Of a stretch of 40,398 bases of DNA, positions 1-9,146 are shown piece by piece. The translations under genes were made by a program, and so were the position numbers. Source of the DNA: Pseudomonadota bacterium (GTDB lineage Bacteria; Bdellovibrionota_C; UBA2361; OMII01). Location: positions 1 to 40,398 of the forward strand of contig JAIXQT010000266.1 in assembly GCA_027485595.1 (NCBI GenBank). The letters are read 5' to 3'. Below the pieces are notes generated by a model that was not told where the DNA came from, ran no database searches, and saw only the letters and a program-made list of their open reading frames with translations. Numbering within the stretch: position 1 is the stretch's first letter; each line of letters starts with the position of its first letter.

Positions 1-1
1 C

Positions 2-1216
2 CTCCTAGGCAACATAGCTACCAACGCTGCCGAGATCCCGAACAACGGCATCGATGATGACGGGAACGGATATATCGACGATTACTACGGGTACGACTTT
101 ATTAACAACGATTCGAACCCGATCGACGATCACTATCATGGCACGCACTGTGCCGGAACGATTGGAGCTACTGGCAACAACGGCAGGGGTGTGGCAGGAG
201 TCGCTTGGAGGGTGAGCCTCCTGCCAGTCAAGGTCCTCAACTCGTATGGCTCTGGTACGCTCGCATCCGTCGCCGCAGGAATGAACTACGCCGTCCAGCG
301 CGGCGCAAAAATCTTAAGCATGTCGTTGGGCACGAGCTCGTATAGCACTACCCTGGAAAACGCGATCATTAACGCGCGCAACTCTGGGGCTCTCGTTGTT
401 GCGGCAGCTGGAAACAGCGCCCTGGACACTGATCTGTATCCAAACTATCCCTCATCTTCCACTCAGGACAACGTCATCTCCGTAGCTGCGAGCACATCAA
501 GCGACTCGTTAGCGTATTTCTCGAACTACGGACCGACCTCTGTAGACCTCGCAGCACCGGGTGAAAGTATTCTCAGCACCTACCTAGGTGGCCAATACGC
601 CTACGCGAGCGGAACATCGATGGCGACTCCCCACATCGCTGGTATGGCGGCGTTGCTCCTGGCGATTAATCCCAACTTATCGTACGCATCCATAAAATCG
701 ATCCTGCTGAGCACCGTAGACCCAATCCCCTCCATGTCAGGAAAGCTTGTTACGGGCGGAAGAGCGAATATCTACAATGCAGTACTCCAGGCCGCACCGG
801 AAGAGACTCCAACGCCACTACCGACATCGGCCCCCACAACTCAGCCCACGAGCATCCCTGAACCGACGGTTGTGCCCACAAACATCCCCACTCCTCTTCC
901 AACGAACCCATCGCCACTACCAACATCACCGGCCATGGAGCCGCCCACGGAGCCGGAACCCAATCCGAATACAATCTCCATCAAAACGGAGCGCACTCGC
1001 ACCCGTGTGTACGTTTTCGGTGAGGTATTCGACGATACTGACGCTCCTCAGATCTATCTCTCCGTCAAGATTAACTGTGGAGGTCGTGTCGTGGCGACGA
1101 AGAGAACCGACTCGGACGGATACTATGAATTCGCACTCCGAAGACCCTCTCGCCCGGTTCGTTGCTACGTGGAGGACAACACCGGGGGCCGGTCTCGCCG
1201 AATTACGGTTCGCTAG
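2..1216 (+). CDS. Subtilisin-like (S8) serine protease, 5' truncated by window edge, with Pro/Thr-rich linker and C-terminal beta-type domain
   Basis: Frame is open from base 2 (LLGNIATNAAEIPNNGIDDDGNGYIDDYYGYDF...). Catalytic His motif HGTHCAGTIGA, AAAGN motif and catalytic Ser motif GTSMATPHIAGMAALL are present. The ORF-track start at 191 is internal. Confidence 0.95.
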   Translation, partial: LLGNIATNAAEIPNNGIDDDGNGYIDDYYGYDFINNDSNPIDDHYHGTHCAGTIGATGNNGRGVAGVAWRVSLLPVKVLNSYGSGTLASVAAGMNYAVQRGAKILSMSLGTSSYSTTLENAIINARNSGALVVAAAGNSALDTDLYPNYPSSSTQDNVISVAASTSSDSLAYFSNYGPTSVDLAAPGESILSTYLGGQYAYASGTSMATPHIAGMAALLLAINPNLSYASIKSILLSTVDPIPSMSGKLVTGGRANIYNAVLQAAPEETPTPLPTSAPTTQPTSIPEPTVVPTNIPTPLPTNPSPLPTSPAMEPPTEPEPNPNTISIKTERTRTRVYVFGEVFDDTDAPQIYLSVKINCGGRVVATKRTDSDGYYEFALRRPSRPVRCYVEDNTGGRSRRITVR

Positions 1217-1457
1217 CAGGGTGGTGAAAAAGCGCTCCGTCGTAAGCATTTCGAAAGTTTTGACGAAACAAGACGGAAATAACAAAAAACGGGGGCGTAC
1301 CTGCTGAGATACCTCTAGGGAAGTGAGGCAAAACCCCACGTAAACGTGCTCGTAAACGTGAACGTACCCGGAATAAAAATACCAACGCTTTCGGGTACGT
1401 TTACGAGCACGCGCACGTTCACGTGTCGGCGTCCACTGTTAAACCCCTCCCTGCTAG
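1213..1457 (+). repeat. Composite repeat: left half of family A (CTAGCAGGGTGGTGAAAAA...GAGATAC) interrupted by a family B copy (from CTAGGGAAGTGAGGCAAAACC), closed by an A-like terminus (CCCTGCTAG)
   Basis: Direct comparison with the full A copies (3198-3378, 40099-40279) and full B copies (8374-8529, 34643-34799). Confidence 0.85.
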
Positions 1458-1509
1458 AGGTGGCCCCGAAAAATGTGCAGTGAATTCCCCGCGTGATAGC
1501 GGCCCCTCC

Positions 1510-1899
1510 CTATTCCGATTGCCTCTCAGGACGATTATTGAATCGTTCGCGTTCGTGACGCGCCGCTTTTGAGCCACGTCGAGCTTCATGCGCGGATACC
1601 TGTCGTCGAGCCGCGCGACACGCGTCTCGCATGGCGACATAGACGTCCTCATGCGCGTGATTCAGCTCCGGGTCATGCGTCACCTCAATATCTAATCCCG
1701 GGAGATGTAGACGTATCGAAACGTGGTAGAGATTCCCTTGATGATGGTGTCGATGACGCCCCTCTATCATCATCTTGCCCCGCATGATCTCGGGCGAGAT
1801 CCTAGCGAGTCGTTGCAATAGATGCTCCCCCCGGAGCCGCACAGCCTCAGATGGCTCCATAGAGTGAAAAACGACGGAAAAATGTTCTGCTTCGGTCAT
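1510..1899 (-). CDS. HPF/YfiA-like ribosome-associated (sigma-54 modulation family) protein
   Basis: FHSMEPSEAVRLRGEHLLQRLARISPEIMRGKMMIEGRHRHHHQGNLYHVSIRLHLPGLDIEVTHDPELNHAHEDVYVAMRDACRAARRQ resembles the HPF fold. Confidence 0.8.
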   Translation of the reverse strand: MTEAEHFSVVFHSMEPSEAVRLRGEHLLQRLARISPEIMRGKMMIEGRHRHHHQGNLYHVSIRLHLPGLDIEVTHDPELNHAHEDVYVAMRDACRAARRQVSAHEARRGSKAARHERERFNNRPERQSE

Positions 1900-2079
1900 A
1901 TACCTGTTCTTTGCTACGCTCGCGGGCCATTGTGAGGGTACTCCCCCTTGTCAGACATGCGCTCAATCATGCTCGCTCTCCCGTCGATAGACACCAACCT
2001 CAGCGCGCTCATAGCTTGAAAGCCATTTTAGACGCATCGTCATGGTCTCAAAGATATATTCCCCTAACACCGGTGAATT

Positions 2080-2583
2080 ATGAAAGAAACTCTCAACAGA
2101 CCCATTACCCTGCACGCGGCGAGAACTCCTAAGATCGGGGTGATATTTGTCACCGGGATCGCTATCGGCGCCGCGCTCACCTATCTTTTTGAACCGCGCT
2201 TTCGATCACGCCGCCAAGCGATCCTTCGAGATAGAACGTTCAGTTTTGCTCGTCGGTCAGTTTCTCTTGGAGGTAAGTTCTCTCGTCACATCCGCAACCG
2301 ACTCCAGGGACTGGTAGCCATTACGTCGGATCTCATGATGCAGGAGGGGCTGGACTCCGACGCAAAAATCGAAGCGCGAGTACGCTCGGCACTCGGTCGC
2401 GCGAGCAAGCACGCGCACACCATCACGGTCGCTGTAAACGATGGTCGCGTATCTCTCAGGGGTCCACTGGCGGCCCATGAGGCGGGAGTGGTTGTGAGAG
2501 CGACCGAACGGGTACGTGGCGTGAAACGAGTCGAAAACTTCCTCACACCACCTCTTTCGGAGGGCACCTCACCTATGCAGTAG
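2080..2583 (+). CDS. BON-domain protein with N-terminal membrane segment
   Basis: DSDAKIEARVRSALGRASKHAHTITVAVNDGRVSLRGPLAAHEAGVVVRATERVRGVKRVENFL is a BON-like module; N-terminal hydrophobic GVIFVTGIAIGAALTYLF. Confidence 0.8.
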   Translation: MKETLNRPITLHAARTPKIGVIFVTGIAIGAALTYLFEPRFRSRRQAILRDRTFSFARRSVSLGGKFSRHIRNRLQGLVAITSDLMMQEGLDSDAKIEARVRSALGRASKHAHTITVAVNDGRVSLRGPLAAHEAGVVVRATERVRGVKRVENFLTPPLSEGTSPMQ

Positions 2584-2703
2584 AAAATCACTCGACACAA
2601 TACGTGGTGCACGTCGTCAGCGGCAATGAATTCGCATTCCCGCTCTTTCCTCAAGACGGCGCAATCGCTACAGTAGGGCTACAAGAGCCCACCACGTAGC
2701 GAT

Positions 2704-3171
2704 ATGTCCGAATCAACACCCGCGTCAGCGACAAAGAGAATTGAGATCTACACCGACGGAGCATGCTCCGGAAATCCAGGGCCTGGCGGTTGGGGCGCGG
2801 TTCTGCGGTTTCAAGGCAAAGACAAAGAGATCTCGGGCGGCAACCCCACAACCACCAACAATCAGATGGAGCTTCAAGCGGCGATTGAGGCGTTGCGAGC
2901 ACTCAAAGAGCCGTGCGTAGTTGATCTCTACACCGACTCCCAATATCTCCGGCAAGGGATCACTCAGTGGATCCACAATTGGAAAAAGAACGGCTGGAGG
3001 ACGTCGGATAAGAAGCCGGTCAAGAATCAGGAGCTGTGGGTCGCGCTTGATGAATTGGTGCGAGCGCACGCCATTCAGTGGCACTGGCTCAAGGGACACG
3101 CGGGGCATCCTGAGAATGAGCGGTGCGATGAGCTCGCTCGGAATGAGATCGACAAACTCCGCTCCCGATAA
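2704..3171 (+). CDS. rnhA: Ribonuclease HI
   Basis: [70 protein letters not shown] and [18 protein letters not shown] are RNase HI hallmarks. Confidence 0.98.
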   Translation: MSESTPASATKRIEIYTDGACSGNPGPGGWGAVLRFQGKDKEISGGNPTTTNNQMELQAAIEALRALKEPCVVDLYTDSQYLRQGITQWIHNWKKNGWRTSDKKPVKNQELWVALDELVRAHAIQWHWLKGHAGHPENERCDELARNEIDKLRSR

Positions 3172-3197
3172 CCCGCTTTCGCTCAGCACCCTGCTAG

Positions 3198-3378
3198 CAG
3201 GGTGGTGAAAAATGGTCCCGTCGCGAGCATTTTGAGAGTTTAGACGAAACGAGGCGGAGATGGCGAAAAAACCGCAGACGTATCCCCTGAGATACGTTGA
3301 GGATTTTTTTGACGTCTCCAACGAAGTTGCAGTCAAACTATCGAAATGCGCAGCAGGAAATCATTTTTCACCACCCTG
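3198..3378 (+). repeat. Family A hairpin element, full length, 181 bp, flanked by CTAG at 3194-3197 and 3379-3382
   Basis: Terminal inverted repeats CAGGGTGGTGAAAAATG / CATTTTTCACCACCCTG. The arms are imperfectly complementary along the length, with apex GTATCCCCTGAGATAC. A second 181-bp copy lies in opposite orientation at 40099-40279. Confidence 0.92.
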
Positions 3379-3499
3379 CTAGAGCCGTTGGCTCTGTCCT
3401 TACTCGACGCACGCGTCATGAGGGCAGTCACGGCGATGCCGCGCTCCCCCTGCTACACAGATATCTTGCTAACCCCTTGTAGGGATTTTAAGGAGGCAT

Positions 3500-3718
3500 A
3501 TGCGCTCACACTCTCTTTTTTTCTCAGCCATCGTTCTTGTCGCTATTTCGTTCTCGGGATGCGCGACGAATTCATCTGTGGCAAAGGTTAAGGATGAAGC
3601 TCGCGATGCGCACCGCATCGCCGAGCAGGCACTGACAACGGCGCAAGAAGCGAACAACCGCTCGATCAGAACAGAGGAGATGGTTAACCGCGGCTTCCGG
3701 CACTCCATGCGCAAGTAG
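3500..3718 (+). CDS. Small alanine-zipper (Lpp/OprI-like) outer-membrane lipoprotein with C-terminal Lys
   Basis: Signal peptide plus lipobox FSGC; heptad-like EARDAHRIAEQALTTAQEANNRSIRTEEMVNRGF; ends MRK. Strong Shine-Dalgarno AAGGAGG upstream. Confidence 0.8.
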   Translation: MRSHSLFFSAIVLVAISFSGCATNSSVAKVKDEARDAHRIAEQALTTAQEANNRSIRTEEMVNRGFRHSMRK

Positions 3719-3731
3719 GGGGAGCGCGCCA

Positions 3732-4700
3732 TTGCTCATTCGAGTGACTATGCTCGCCATACAGCTCGCGTGGGCATGGCTCTCCATTCACACAAGCGTC
3801 GCCGAGGAGCTCTCTCTCCCACCGTCACCACGGGAGAGCGTCGTTGGGGATATTCGATATACCATAGCTCAGCGAGGAGATTCCCTCCTCGACATCGCGA
3901 GAGCCTTCGATATCGGACACGACCAGATCATTCTCGCGAATCCGAAACTTAATAGATGGGTCCCAAATATTGGCGCTGGGGTCGTTATTCCCTCACTCTA
4001 CGTGCTACCTCCCGGAGAGCGTCGTGGAATAGTTTTGAATTTGGCAGAGCTCCGTCTCTATTTTTTCCCTCCAGGTGGGAAGGTCGTTCACACCTTCCCC
4101 GTCAGCATTGGCGACTACGACTGGAGCACTCCTCAAGGCTCAACAAAGATCGTGTCTAAACATGTCGATCCTTCATGGCATCCCCCAAAAAGTATTCGTG
4201 AAGAGCATGCCAATGAGGGCGACGAGCTTCCACCGATGATCGCGGGCGGAGATCCGGACAACCCCCTCGGGCGGTTCGCCCTCAAACTCGGCATTCCGGG
4301 CTATCTCATCCATGGAACCGATCAACGGAGATCGTTCGGTATCGGCATGCGGGTTAGTCACGGATGTATTCGCCTCTATCCCGAGGATATAGAGATTCTG
4401 TATTCCATGGTGCCGGTGGGTACCCCCGTACGTATTATCGATCGGCCTGTGAAAGCTGGACTAGGAGACGGACAGCTCTTCCTTGAAGTGCACCGTCCAT
4501 TTATTGAGGAGGAAAACTCCACGAGAGACCACCCTGATGTGGAGGTGGCGCTGGAGGAGCTCCGCCCTTACATCCAAGCCGGTATCGATATAGACCCGAT
4601 CAAAGTGCAATCGGTCTGGCGTCGGGGAGATGGAGTTCCGATGATGGTGTCATCCGAAGAGCCTCACGACGAGGAAATGTGGACCGATCCCGATTTTTAG
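3732..4700 (+). CDS. L,D-transpeptidase (ErfK/YbiS/YcfS/YnhG family) with LysM-like N-terminal region; start ambiguous (TTG 3732 or ATG 3750)
   Basis: YTIAQRGDSLLDIARAFDIGHDQIILANP (LysM-like); YLIHGTDQRRSFGIGMRVSHGCIRLYPEDIEIL (YkuD catalytic HGT...SHGCIRL). Confidence 0.95.
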   Translation: MLIRVTMLAIQLAWAWLSIHTSVAEELSLPPSPRESVVGDIRYTIAQRGDSLLDIARAFDIGHDQIILANPKLNRWVPNIGAGVVIPSLYVLPPGERRGIVLNLAELRLYFFPPGGKVVHTFPVSIGDYDWSTPQGSTKIVSKHVDPSWHPPKSIREEHANEGDELPPMIAGGDPDNPLGRFALKLGIPGYLIHGTDQRRSFGIGMRVSHGCIRLYPEDIEILYSMVPVGTPVRIIDRPVKAGLGDGQLFLEVHRPFIEEENSTRDHPDVEVALEELRPYIQAGIDIDPIKVQSVWRRGDGVPMMVSSEEPHDEEMWTDPDF

Positions 4701-4898
4701 CCCCTCGATACGAAGAACGGCTCTCCGGAGCTCTCGGTCTTTCTTGAGAGCGGTGCTCTCATGCGAATTACGACGGGAGACGGTGCGACCTGAGAAACGC
4801 TGCAAAAGGTCGCTGATTCACTGAAGCTGGCAGAGCTTGAAGCTACCTGAAAGGCGCCAAGAACTAACTCATAGCCCACAGCCCCTTCGAGATGCGTT

Positions 4899-4930
4899 CA
4901 CCGTGGGCTCCACGGTGGGCGCGTCTCTTT
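4899..4930 (+). terminator. Candidate Rho-independent terminator
   Basis: Perfect 8-bp stem CACCGTGG-GCT-CCACGGTG followed by GGCGCGTCTCTTTTT. The T tract is displaced from the stem. Confidence 0.4.
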
Positions 4931-5030
4931 TTCCGTTTGAGCCAGGCCTATCCACGTATTCAAACTCGTTGTGTTTTGCCTCGAAGTAGAGGACCATCAA
5001 AGAGGGTCCGGCATTTTTACAAGGAGCGTC

Positions 5031-5759
5031 ATGAGAGCGTTGCGCCAATCCCTCTATACCATCCTCACGGTCAGTCTCGTCGCGGCGACATCCCAGTCAT
5101 ACGCGGAGGAGCGCCTATCTGGCATCGCCGTTACAGGGGAGTGCCTTAAAAAGGTACCACGAGATAGAGCATCGGTAACTATCTCCACCTCTTTGGTCGC
5201 GGCAACCGCGAAGGAGTCCTCCAAGAAGGCTATCGCCGCTCACGAGGCGATTAAGAACGAGGTGCGAGCGCTCACCCTTACCAACTTGACCATCGGCACA
5301 GCCCACTATTCGGTCGATCAGGAGTGCTCCTATAACGGGAAGATATCAGGACGCACATGCGAGGGATACCGCACTACCATCTCGACCCGATTCGAAACAC
5401 CGAACTTCGTAGATCTTGAGGAGATTATCGGCGTAGCGTCAAAACTAGGAGCCCAGAACGTGTCGCAACTTGAGGCCTTCGTGTCCCCTGAGTCTCTCAA
5501 AAACGAGCGCGAGAGCTGCCTCGAAACAGCGACGAAGGACGCACGGAAAAAGGCGGAAAGGATAGCGGCGGGCGCCGGTGTACAACTCGGGAAGCTCATC
5601 TCCGTCTCGGAATCACCGAACGAGCAAACACAACCTTTCATGGCACGCGGAGCGATGGCGATGAGCGCTGAGTCCAGCGGAGAGAAGCGTGGACCATCCA
5701 TCGACGCCGAGCCACTTGATCTCCGGGTGTCGGTGAACGCCGTCTATGGTATCCAGTAA
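5031..5759 (+). CDS. SIMPL (DUF541) domain periplasmic protein
   Basis: Signal peptide MRALRQSLYTILTVSLVAATSQSYA, then GIAVTGECLKKVPRDRASVTIS...EAIKNEVRAL...ARKKAERIAAGAGVQLGKLISVSE. ATG at 5031 preceded by AAGGAG; the longer ORF start is not favoured. Confidence 0.87.
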   Translation: MRALRQSLYTILTVSLVAATSQSYAEERLSGIAVTGECLKKVPRDRASVTISTSLVAATAKESSKKAIAAHEAIKNEVRALTLTNLTIGTAHYSVDQECSYNGKISGRTCEGYRTTISTRFETPNFVDLEEIIGVASKLGAQNVSQLEAFVSPESLKNERESCLETATKDARKKAERIAAGAGVQLGKLISVSESPNEQTQPFMARGAMAMSAESSGEKRGPSIDAEPLDLRVSVNAVYGIQ

Positions 5760-5764
5760 GAACT

Positions 5765-6184
5765 ATGAATACCCCTCTGCCCTGGACAGTCGACCATATC
5801 GGCATCGCCGTTCCTGATCTCGACGCGGCCATCGCGCTCTACGCCTCCACCGCCGGAACAGCGGTCACACTCAGAGAGAAGCTGGAGGATCGCGGCGTCG
5901 AGTTGGCGTTTCTTAATACGGGTGGCACAAAGCTTGAGCTCCTTATGCCGCTACGAGACGGCACCCCTATCGCCACATTTCTGGCGAAACGAGGTCCTGG
6001 CCTTCACCACGTTTGCTACCAGGTGAACAACATACGACAGGAGATGGAACGCTTGCGGCAACTCGGAGCGAAACTCATCGACACGACCCCTCGCCCGGGA
6101 GCATCGGGAACTCTCATCGCCTTCCTTGAGCCGCAGTCGTTTTCGGGGGTCCTTACGGAACTGTGTGAATATACAGGCACTTAA
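5765..6184 (+). CDS. mce: Methylmalonyl-CoA epimerase (VOC superfamily)
   Basis: VDHIGIAVPDLDAAIALY, KLELLMPL, PGLHHVCYQVNNI, and LEPQSFSGVLTELCE. Confidence 0.9.
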   Translation: MNTPLPWTVDHIGIAVPDLDAAIALYASTAGTAVTLREKLEDRGVELAFLNTGGTKLELLMPLRDGTPIATFLAKRGPGLHHVCYQVNNIRQEMERLRQLGAKLIDTTPRPGASGTLIAFLEPQSFSGVLTELCEYTGT

Positions 6185-6259
6185 CCCCCTTCGGGACGCC
6201 AGATAGTTTGGCTATAGGATCGACAACCTGGTAGGATGGGCGCCGTTGTGAGGGATTTT

Positions 6260-6679
6260 ATGAAATACACATACTCCATCGCCCTATCAATCGCGCTCAT
6301 CGCGGGTACTTTTGCCCCCTACGATTTCGCCGCGGCCTCAAGCACCTGCGAGGAGCTGGTAACAACCTGCTTCGTCTCCGCACCAGAGGAGCGAGACGAG
6401 TGTATTCAGGCAGCTTCAGCAACGTCAGAATGCGAGAGCTCAAGCATTCACACCCTCGTCACGAAACGGGCTCAGTTCGCCACAATCACGCAGGCTCCCC
6501 AAGACGGACCCGCCTTCCTTGGGCCACAGATCGTGAATCAACGGTGCCTGACACAATTCGATAGCACCTGGTCAGCGGCGCTCGTAAACGGATCCATTTC
6601 CAAGGAATCAGCATCGTCCCTCTCCGAGGCGCTCGATGCGTGCGCGAAGTCTGAGGCTCCCGCGCTCCCCCAACTCTAA
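6260..6679 (+). CDS. Hypothetical secreted cysteine-containing protein
   Basis: Signal peptide MKYTYSIALSIALIAGTFAPYDFAAA; paired Cys residues; no recognised family. Confidence 0.6.
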   Translation: MKYTYSIALSIALIAGTFAPYDFAAASSTCEELVTTCFVSAPEERDECIQAASATSECESSSIHTLVTKRAQFATITQAPQDGPAFLGPQIVNQRCLTQFDSTWSAALVNGSISKESASSLSEALDACAKSEAPALPQL

Positions 6680-6728
6680 CCAACCCAACCCGATTGACGG
6701 AACTAACCAGGAAACGTAGCCTCTCCCC

Positions 6729-7241
6729 ATGACAATATCCTCAGCTCCCCTTGTCGGTCTCATCATGGGCTCTCAGTCGGATTGGGAAACCCTCGCCGTC
6801 ACGGCCGAGACACTCGAGGCCCTGGGAGTTTCTTACGAGACCAAAATCGTATCCGCGCACCGCACGCCTGAACTTCTCGTCACCTATGCCACCCAAGCAG
6901 CATCGCGTGGACTTGAGGTTATCATCGCTGGCGCGGGCGGTGCGGCTCACCTGCCCGGCATGGCAGCTTCAATGACGCACCTTCCCGTTATCGGGGTCCC
7001 GGTCGAATCAAATATTCTTCGTGGGGTCGATTCGCTCCTTTCTATCGTGCAGATGCCGAAAGGTATCCCAGTAGCGACGGTCGCGATCGGAAAGGCTGGG
7101 GCGGCTAACGCAGCCATCCTCGCGGCGAGCATCCTCGGCATCAAGCACCAACACATCTCCAAAGCGGTTCAGGGTTATCGCCTTCAACAGACCGACTCGG
7201 TACTCCAAACACCCGCGCCAACCCTCAATAACAAGGTATGA
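6729..7241 (+). CDS. purE: N5-carboxyaminoimidazole ribonucleotide mutase
   Basis: [49 protein letters not shown]; overlaps purK. Confidence 0.98.
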   Translation: MTISSAPLVGLIMGSQSDWETLAVTAETLEALGVSYETKIVSAHRTPELLVTYATQAASRGLEVIIAGAGGAAHLPGMAASMTHLPVIGVPVESNILRGVDSLLSIVQMPKGIPVATVAIGKAGAANAAILAASILGIKHQHISKAVQGYRLQQTDSVLQTPAPTLNNKV

Positions 7242-8317
7242 AGATAGGAATTCTGGGAGCAGGACAGCTGGGAAGGATGTTGGCGCTCGCCGGATATCCT
7301 CTCGGACACTCCGTGGTATTCTTCGATCAAGGCGCTGGAGAATCGACTACCGGCATAGGAACTACACACGTTGGATCATTCACTGACCAACGTGCCCTCT
7401 CGGCTTTTGCCAAGGAGTGCGATGTCGTCACGTATGAATTTGAGAACGTACCATGCGAAAGCGCTCATTTTCTATCTGGTTTACTCCCAGTTTATCCACC
7501 GCCACGAGCACTAGAGGTCTCTCAAGATCGGATCGTTGAGAAAACATTCGTACAAAACCTTGGCATAGCCACACCCCGATTTGAGCCAGCCTCATCAGAG
7601 AGTGAACTTCTTGAGGCATGCAAAAAAGTCGGAGTTCCGTGCATAGCGAAAACGCGTCGATTCGGATACGACGGCAAGGGACAGGCCCGAATATCGAATT
7701 TGGAGGATGTCCACGCGGCTTGGAAAGCGCTCGGTGGAACCCCGCTCATCGTTGAGGGATTCGTTCAATTTTCACGAGAGCTCTCCGTTCTCGCAGCCCG
7801 AGACCTTCACGGAGACATCGCGGTTTACCCTCTCGCCCACAACGAACATGTCGACGGAATCCTACACCGCACCGAGATCCCAGCGCCTGAACTTTCCCCA
7901 ACCCTTCGACAGGAGGCGCACGCGATTGCGACCAAGATTTTACAGGAATTAAACTATGTTGGCGTGCTCGCTATAGAGCTCTTCCAAGTAGGAGATCACC
8001 TTCTCGTAAACGAGATGGCACCTCGCGTTCACAACTCAGGGCACGCGACGATCGATGGGATGGTAACGAGTCAGTTCGAAAACCACATTCGCGCGATTAC
8101 TGGAATGCATCTCGGATCAACGGAGGCTCGTGCCCGCTCGGTGATGTACAATCTTGTTGGAACGCTCCCCGACACCACCACGATCTCGGCGATACCGGAC
8201 GCGAAGATGCACCTCTACGGCAAGTCACCTCGGGCGGGACGAAAACTGGGGCATATCACCCTCCTTAACCCATCGGAGTCGACCGAAATCGAGCTGAAGT
8301 CGCGCCTCCTCTCGTAA
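7238..8317 (+). CDS. purK: 5-(carboxyamino)imidazole ribonucleotide synthase
   Basis: [58 protein letters not shown] overlap with purE. Confidence 0.98.
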   Translation: MKIGILGAGQLGRMLALAGYPLGHSVVFFDQGAGESTTGIGTTHVGSFTDQRALSAFAKECDVVTYEFENVPCESAHFLSGLLPVYPPPRALEVSQDRIVEKTFVQNLGIATPRFEPASSESELLEACKKVGVPCIAKTRRFGYDGKGQARISNLEDVHAAWKALGGTPLIVEGFVQFSRELSVLAARDLHGDIAVYPLAHNEHVDGILHRTEIPAPELSPTLRQEAHAIATKILQELNYVGVLAIELFQVGDHLLVNEMAPRVHNSGHATIDGMVTSQFENHIRAITGMHLGSTEARARSVMYNLVGTLPDTTTISAIPDAKMHLYGKSPRAGRKLGHITLLNPSESTEIELKSRLLS

Positions 8318-8373
8318 ACTAGATACAGCCCCAACTTGGTGTTTGTCCTCCTCTGACTAAGGTTGTAGGTTAG

Positions 8374-8529
8374 GGAAGCGAGGCAAAACCAGCTAGTAGT
8401 TTAATTGTGGACGCCGACACGTGAACGTGCGCGTGCTCGCAAACGTCAACGTACCCGAAAACGTTGGTATTTTTAGTCCGGGTACGTTCACGTTTACGAG
8501 CACGTTTACGTGGGGTTTTGCTCGCTTCC
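8374..8529 (-). repeat. Family B hairpin element, full length, 156 bp, flanked by an exact 4-bp TTAG duplication (8370-8373 and 8530-8533)
   Basis: Terminal inverted repeats GGAAGCGAGGCAAAACC / GTTTTGCTCGCTTCC; palindromic arms of degenerate hexamers. Strand is arbitrary and set relative to the 34643 copy. Confidence 0.92.
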
Positions 8530-8537
8530 TTAGGTAT

Positions 8538-9146
8538 ATGAGAAGCCTACGTAGAAATATTGCGCACCTCGCTTCCCTAACGGTCGTCGCGCTCGGCCTT
8601 TTCGATATCCCGTCAAGCCTCGCGGCTCCGATCACCCAAAAGCTCGTGCGCCCATCATCAAGCATTCGATTCGGCGTTGAATCCCCCTCCCCTACTCTTC
8701 AGATGAATGGCCACCTTCAAACGTTCACAGGCACCATCACCCTAGCTCCTGATGGGTCCGCAATCTCAAACATCGACGTGACGGTGCAACTTGACTCTGC
8801 GCAACTTCCACCCGACCAGATGCTTCAAGGGATCTTTCTGCACTCGGTGATCGCCCGATTTAAGCAGCGCGTCGCTACCTTTCGCAGCTCAGAGATAGAA
8901 CGAGTGCGTGGAGATGAATATCGAGCGAGCGGTAGTTACACGTGGCAGAACAAAACTCGCCCCGCGACGCTCCCCTTCCATCTCGTCCGCGCCTCTCCGA
9001 GCCAATCCGAGATAAGAATTCTTATGAAGGGAGCACTCACGGACGCCACAACGCCCAAAGAGCTAGCGGCCGCGGCGCCCGCTGCGTCGCAATCTTCCGG
9101 CTGGGCGCGGGCGACCCTCCTCTTTGCTCGTCCCAAAATTGGCTAA
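8538..9146 (+). CDS. YceI-like family secreted protein
   Basis: MRSLRRNIAHLASLTVVALGLFDIPSSLA signal; SSIRFGVESPSPTLQMNGHLQTFTGTITLAPDGSAISNIDVTVQLDS is YceI-like. The ORF-track start at 8421 lies inside the B element. Confidence 0.78.
   Translation: MRSLRRNIAHLASLTVVALGLFDIPSSLAAPITQKLVRPSSSIRFGVESPSPTLQMNGHLQTFTGTITLAPDGSAISNIDVTVQLDSAQLPPDQMLQGIFLHSVIARFKQRVATFRSSEIERVRGDEYRASGSYTWQNKTRPATLPFHLVRASPSQSEIRILMKGALTDATTPKELAAAAPAASQSSGWARATLLFARPKIG

Noticed and set aside
747-1307. 186-aa ORF overlapping the subtilase
   Set aside because: Out of frame with the well-supported protease; Arg/Pro/His-rich composition typical of shadow ORFs.
2725-3336. 203-aa minus-strand ORF
   Set aside because: Antisense to rnhA and read through the A element; no plausible protein features.
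4697-4879. 60-aa minus-strand ORF after the L,D-transpeptidase
   Set aside because: Ser-rich, no ribosome-binding site or recognisable motif; stop overlaps the end of the transpeptidase gene.
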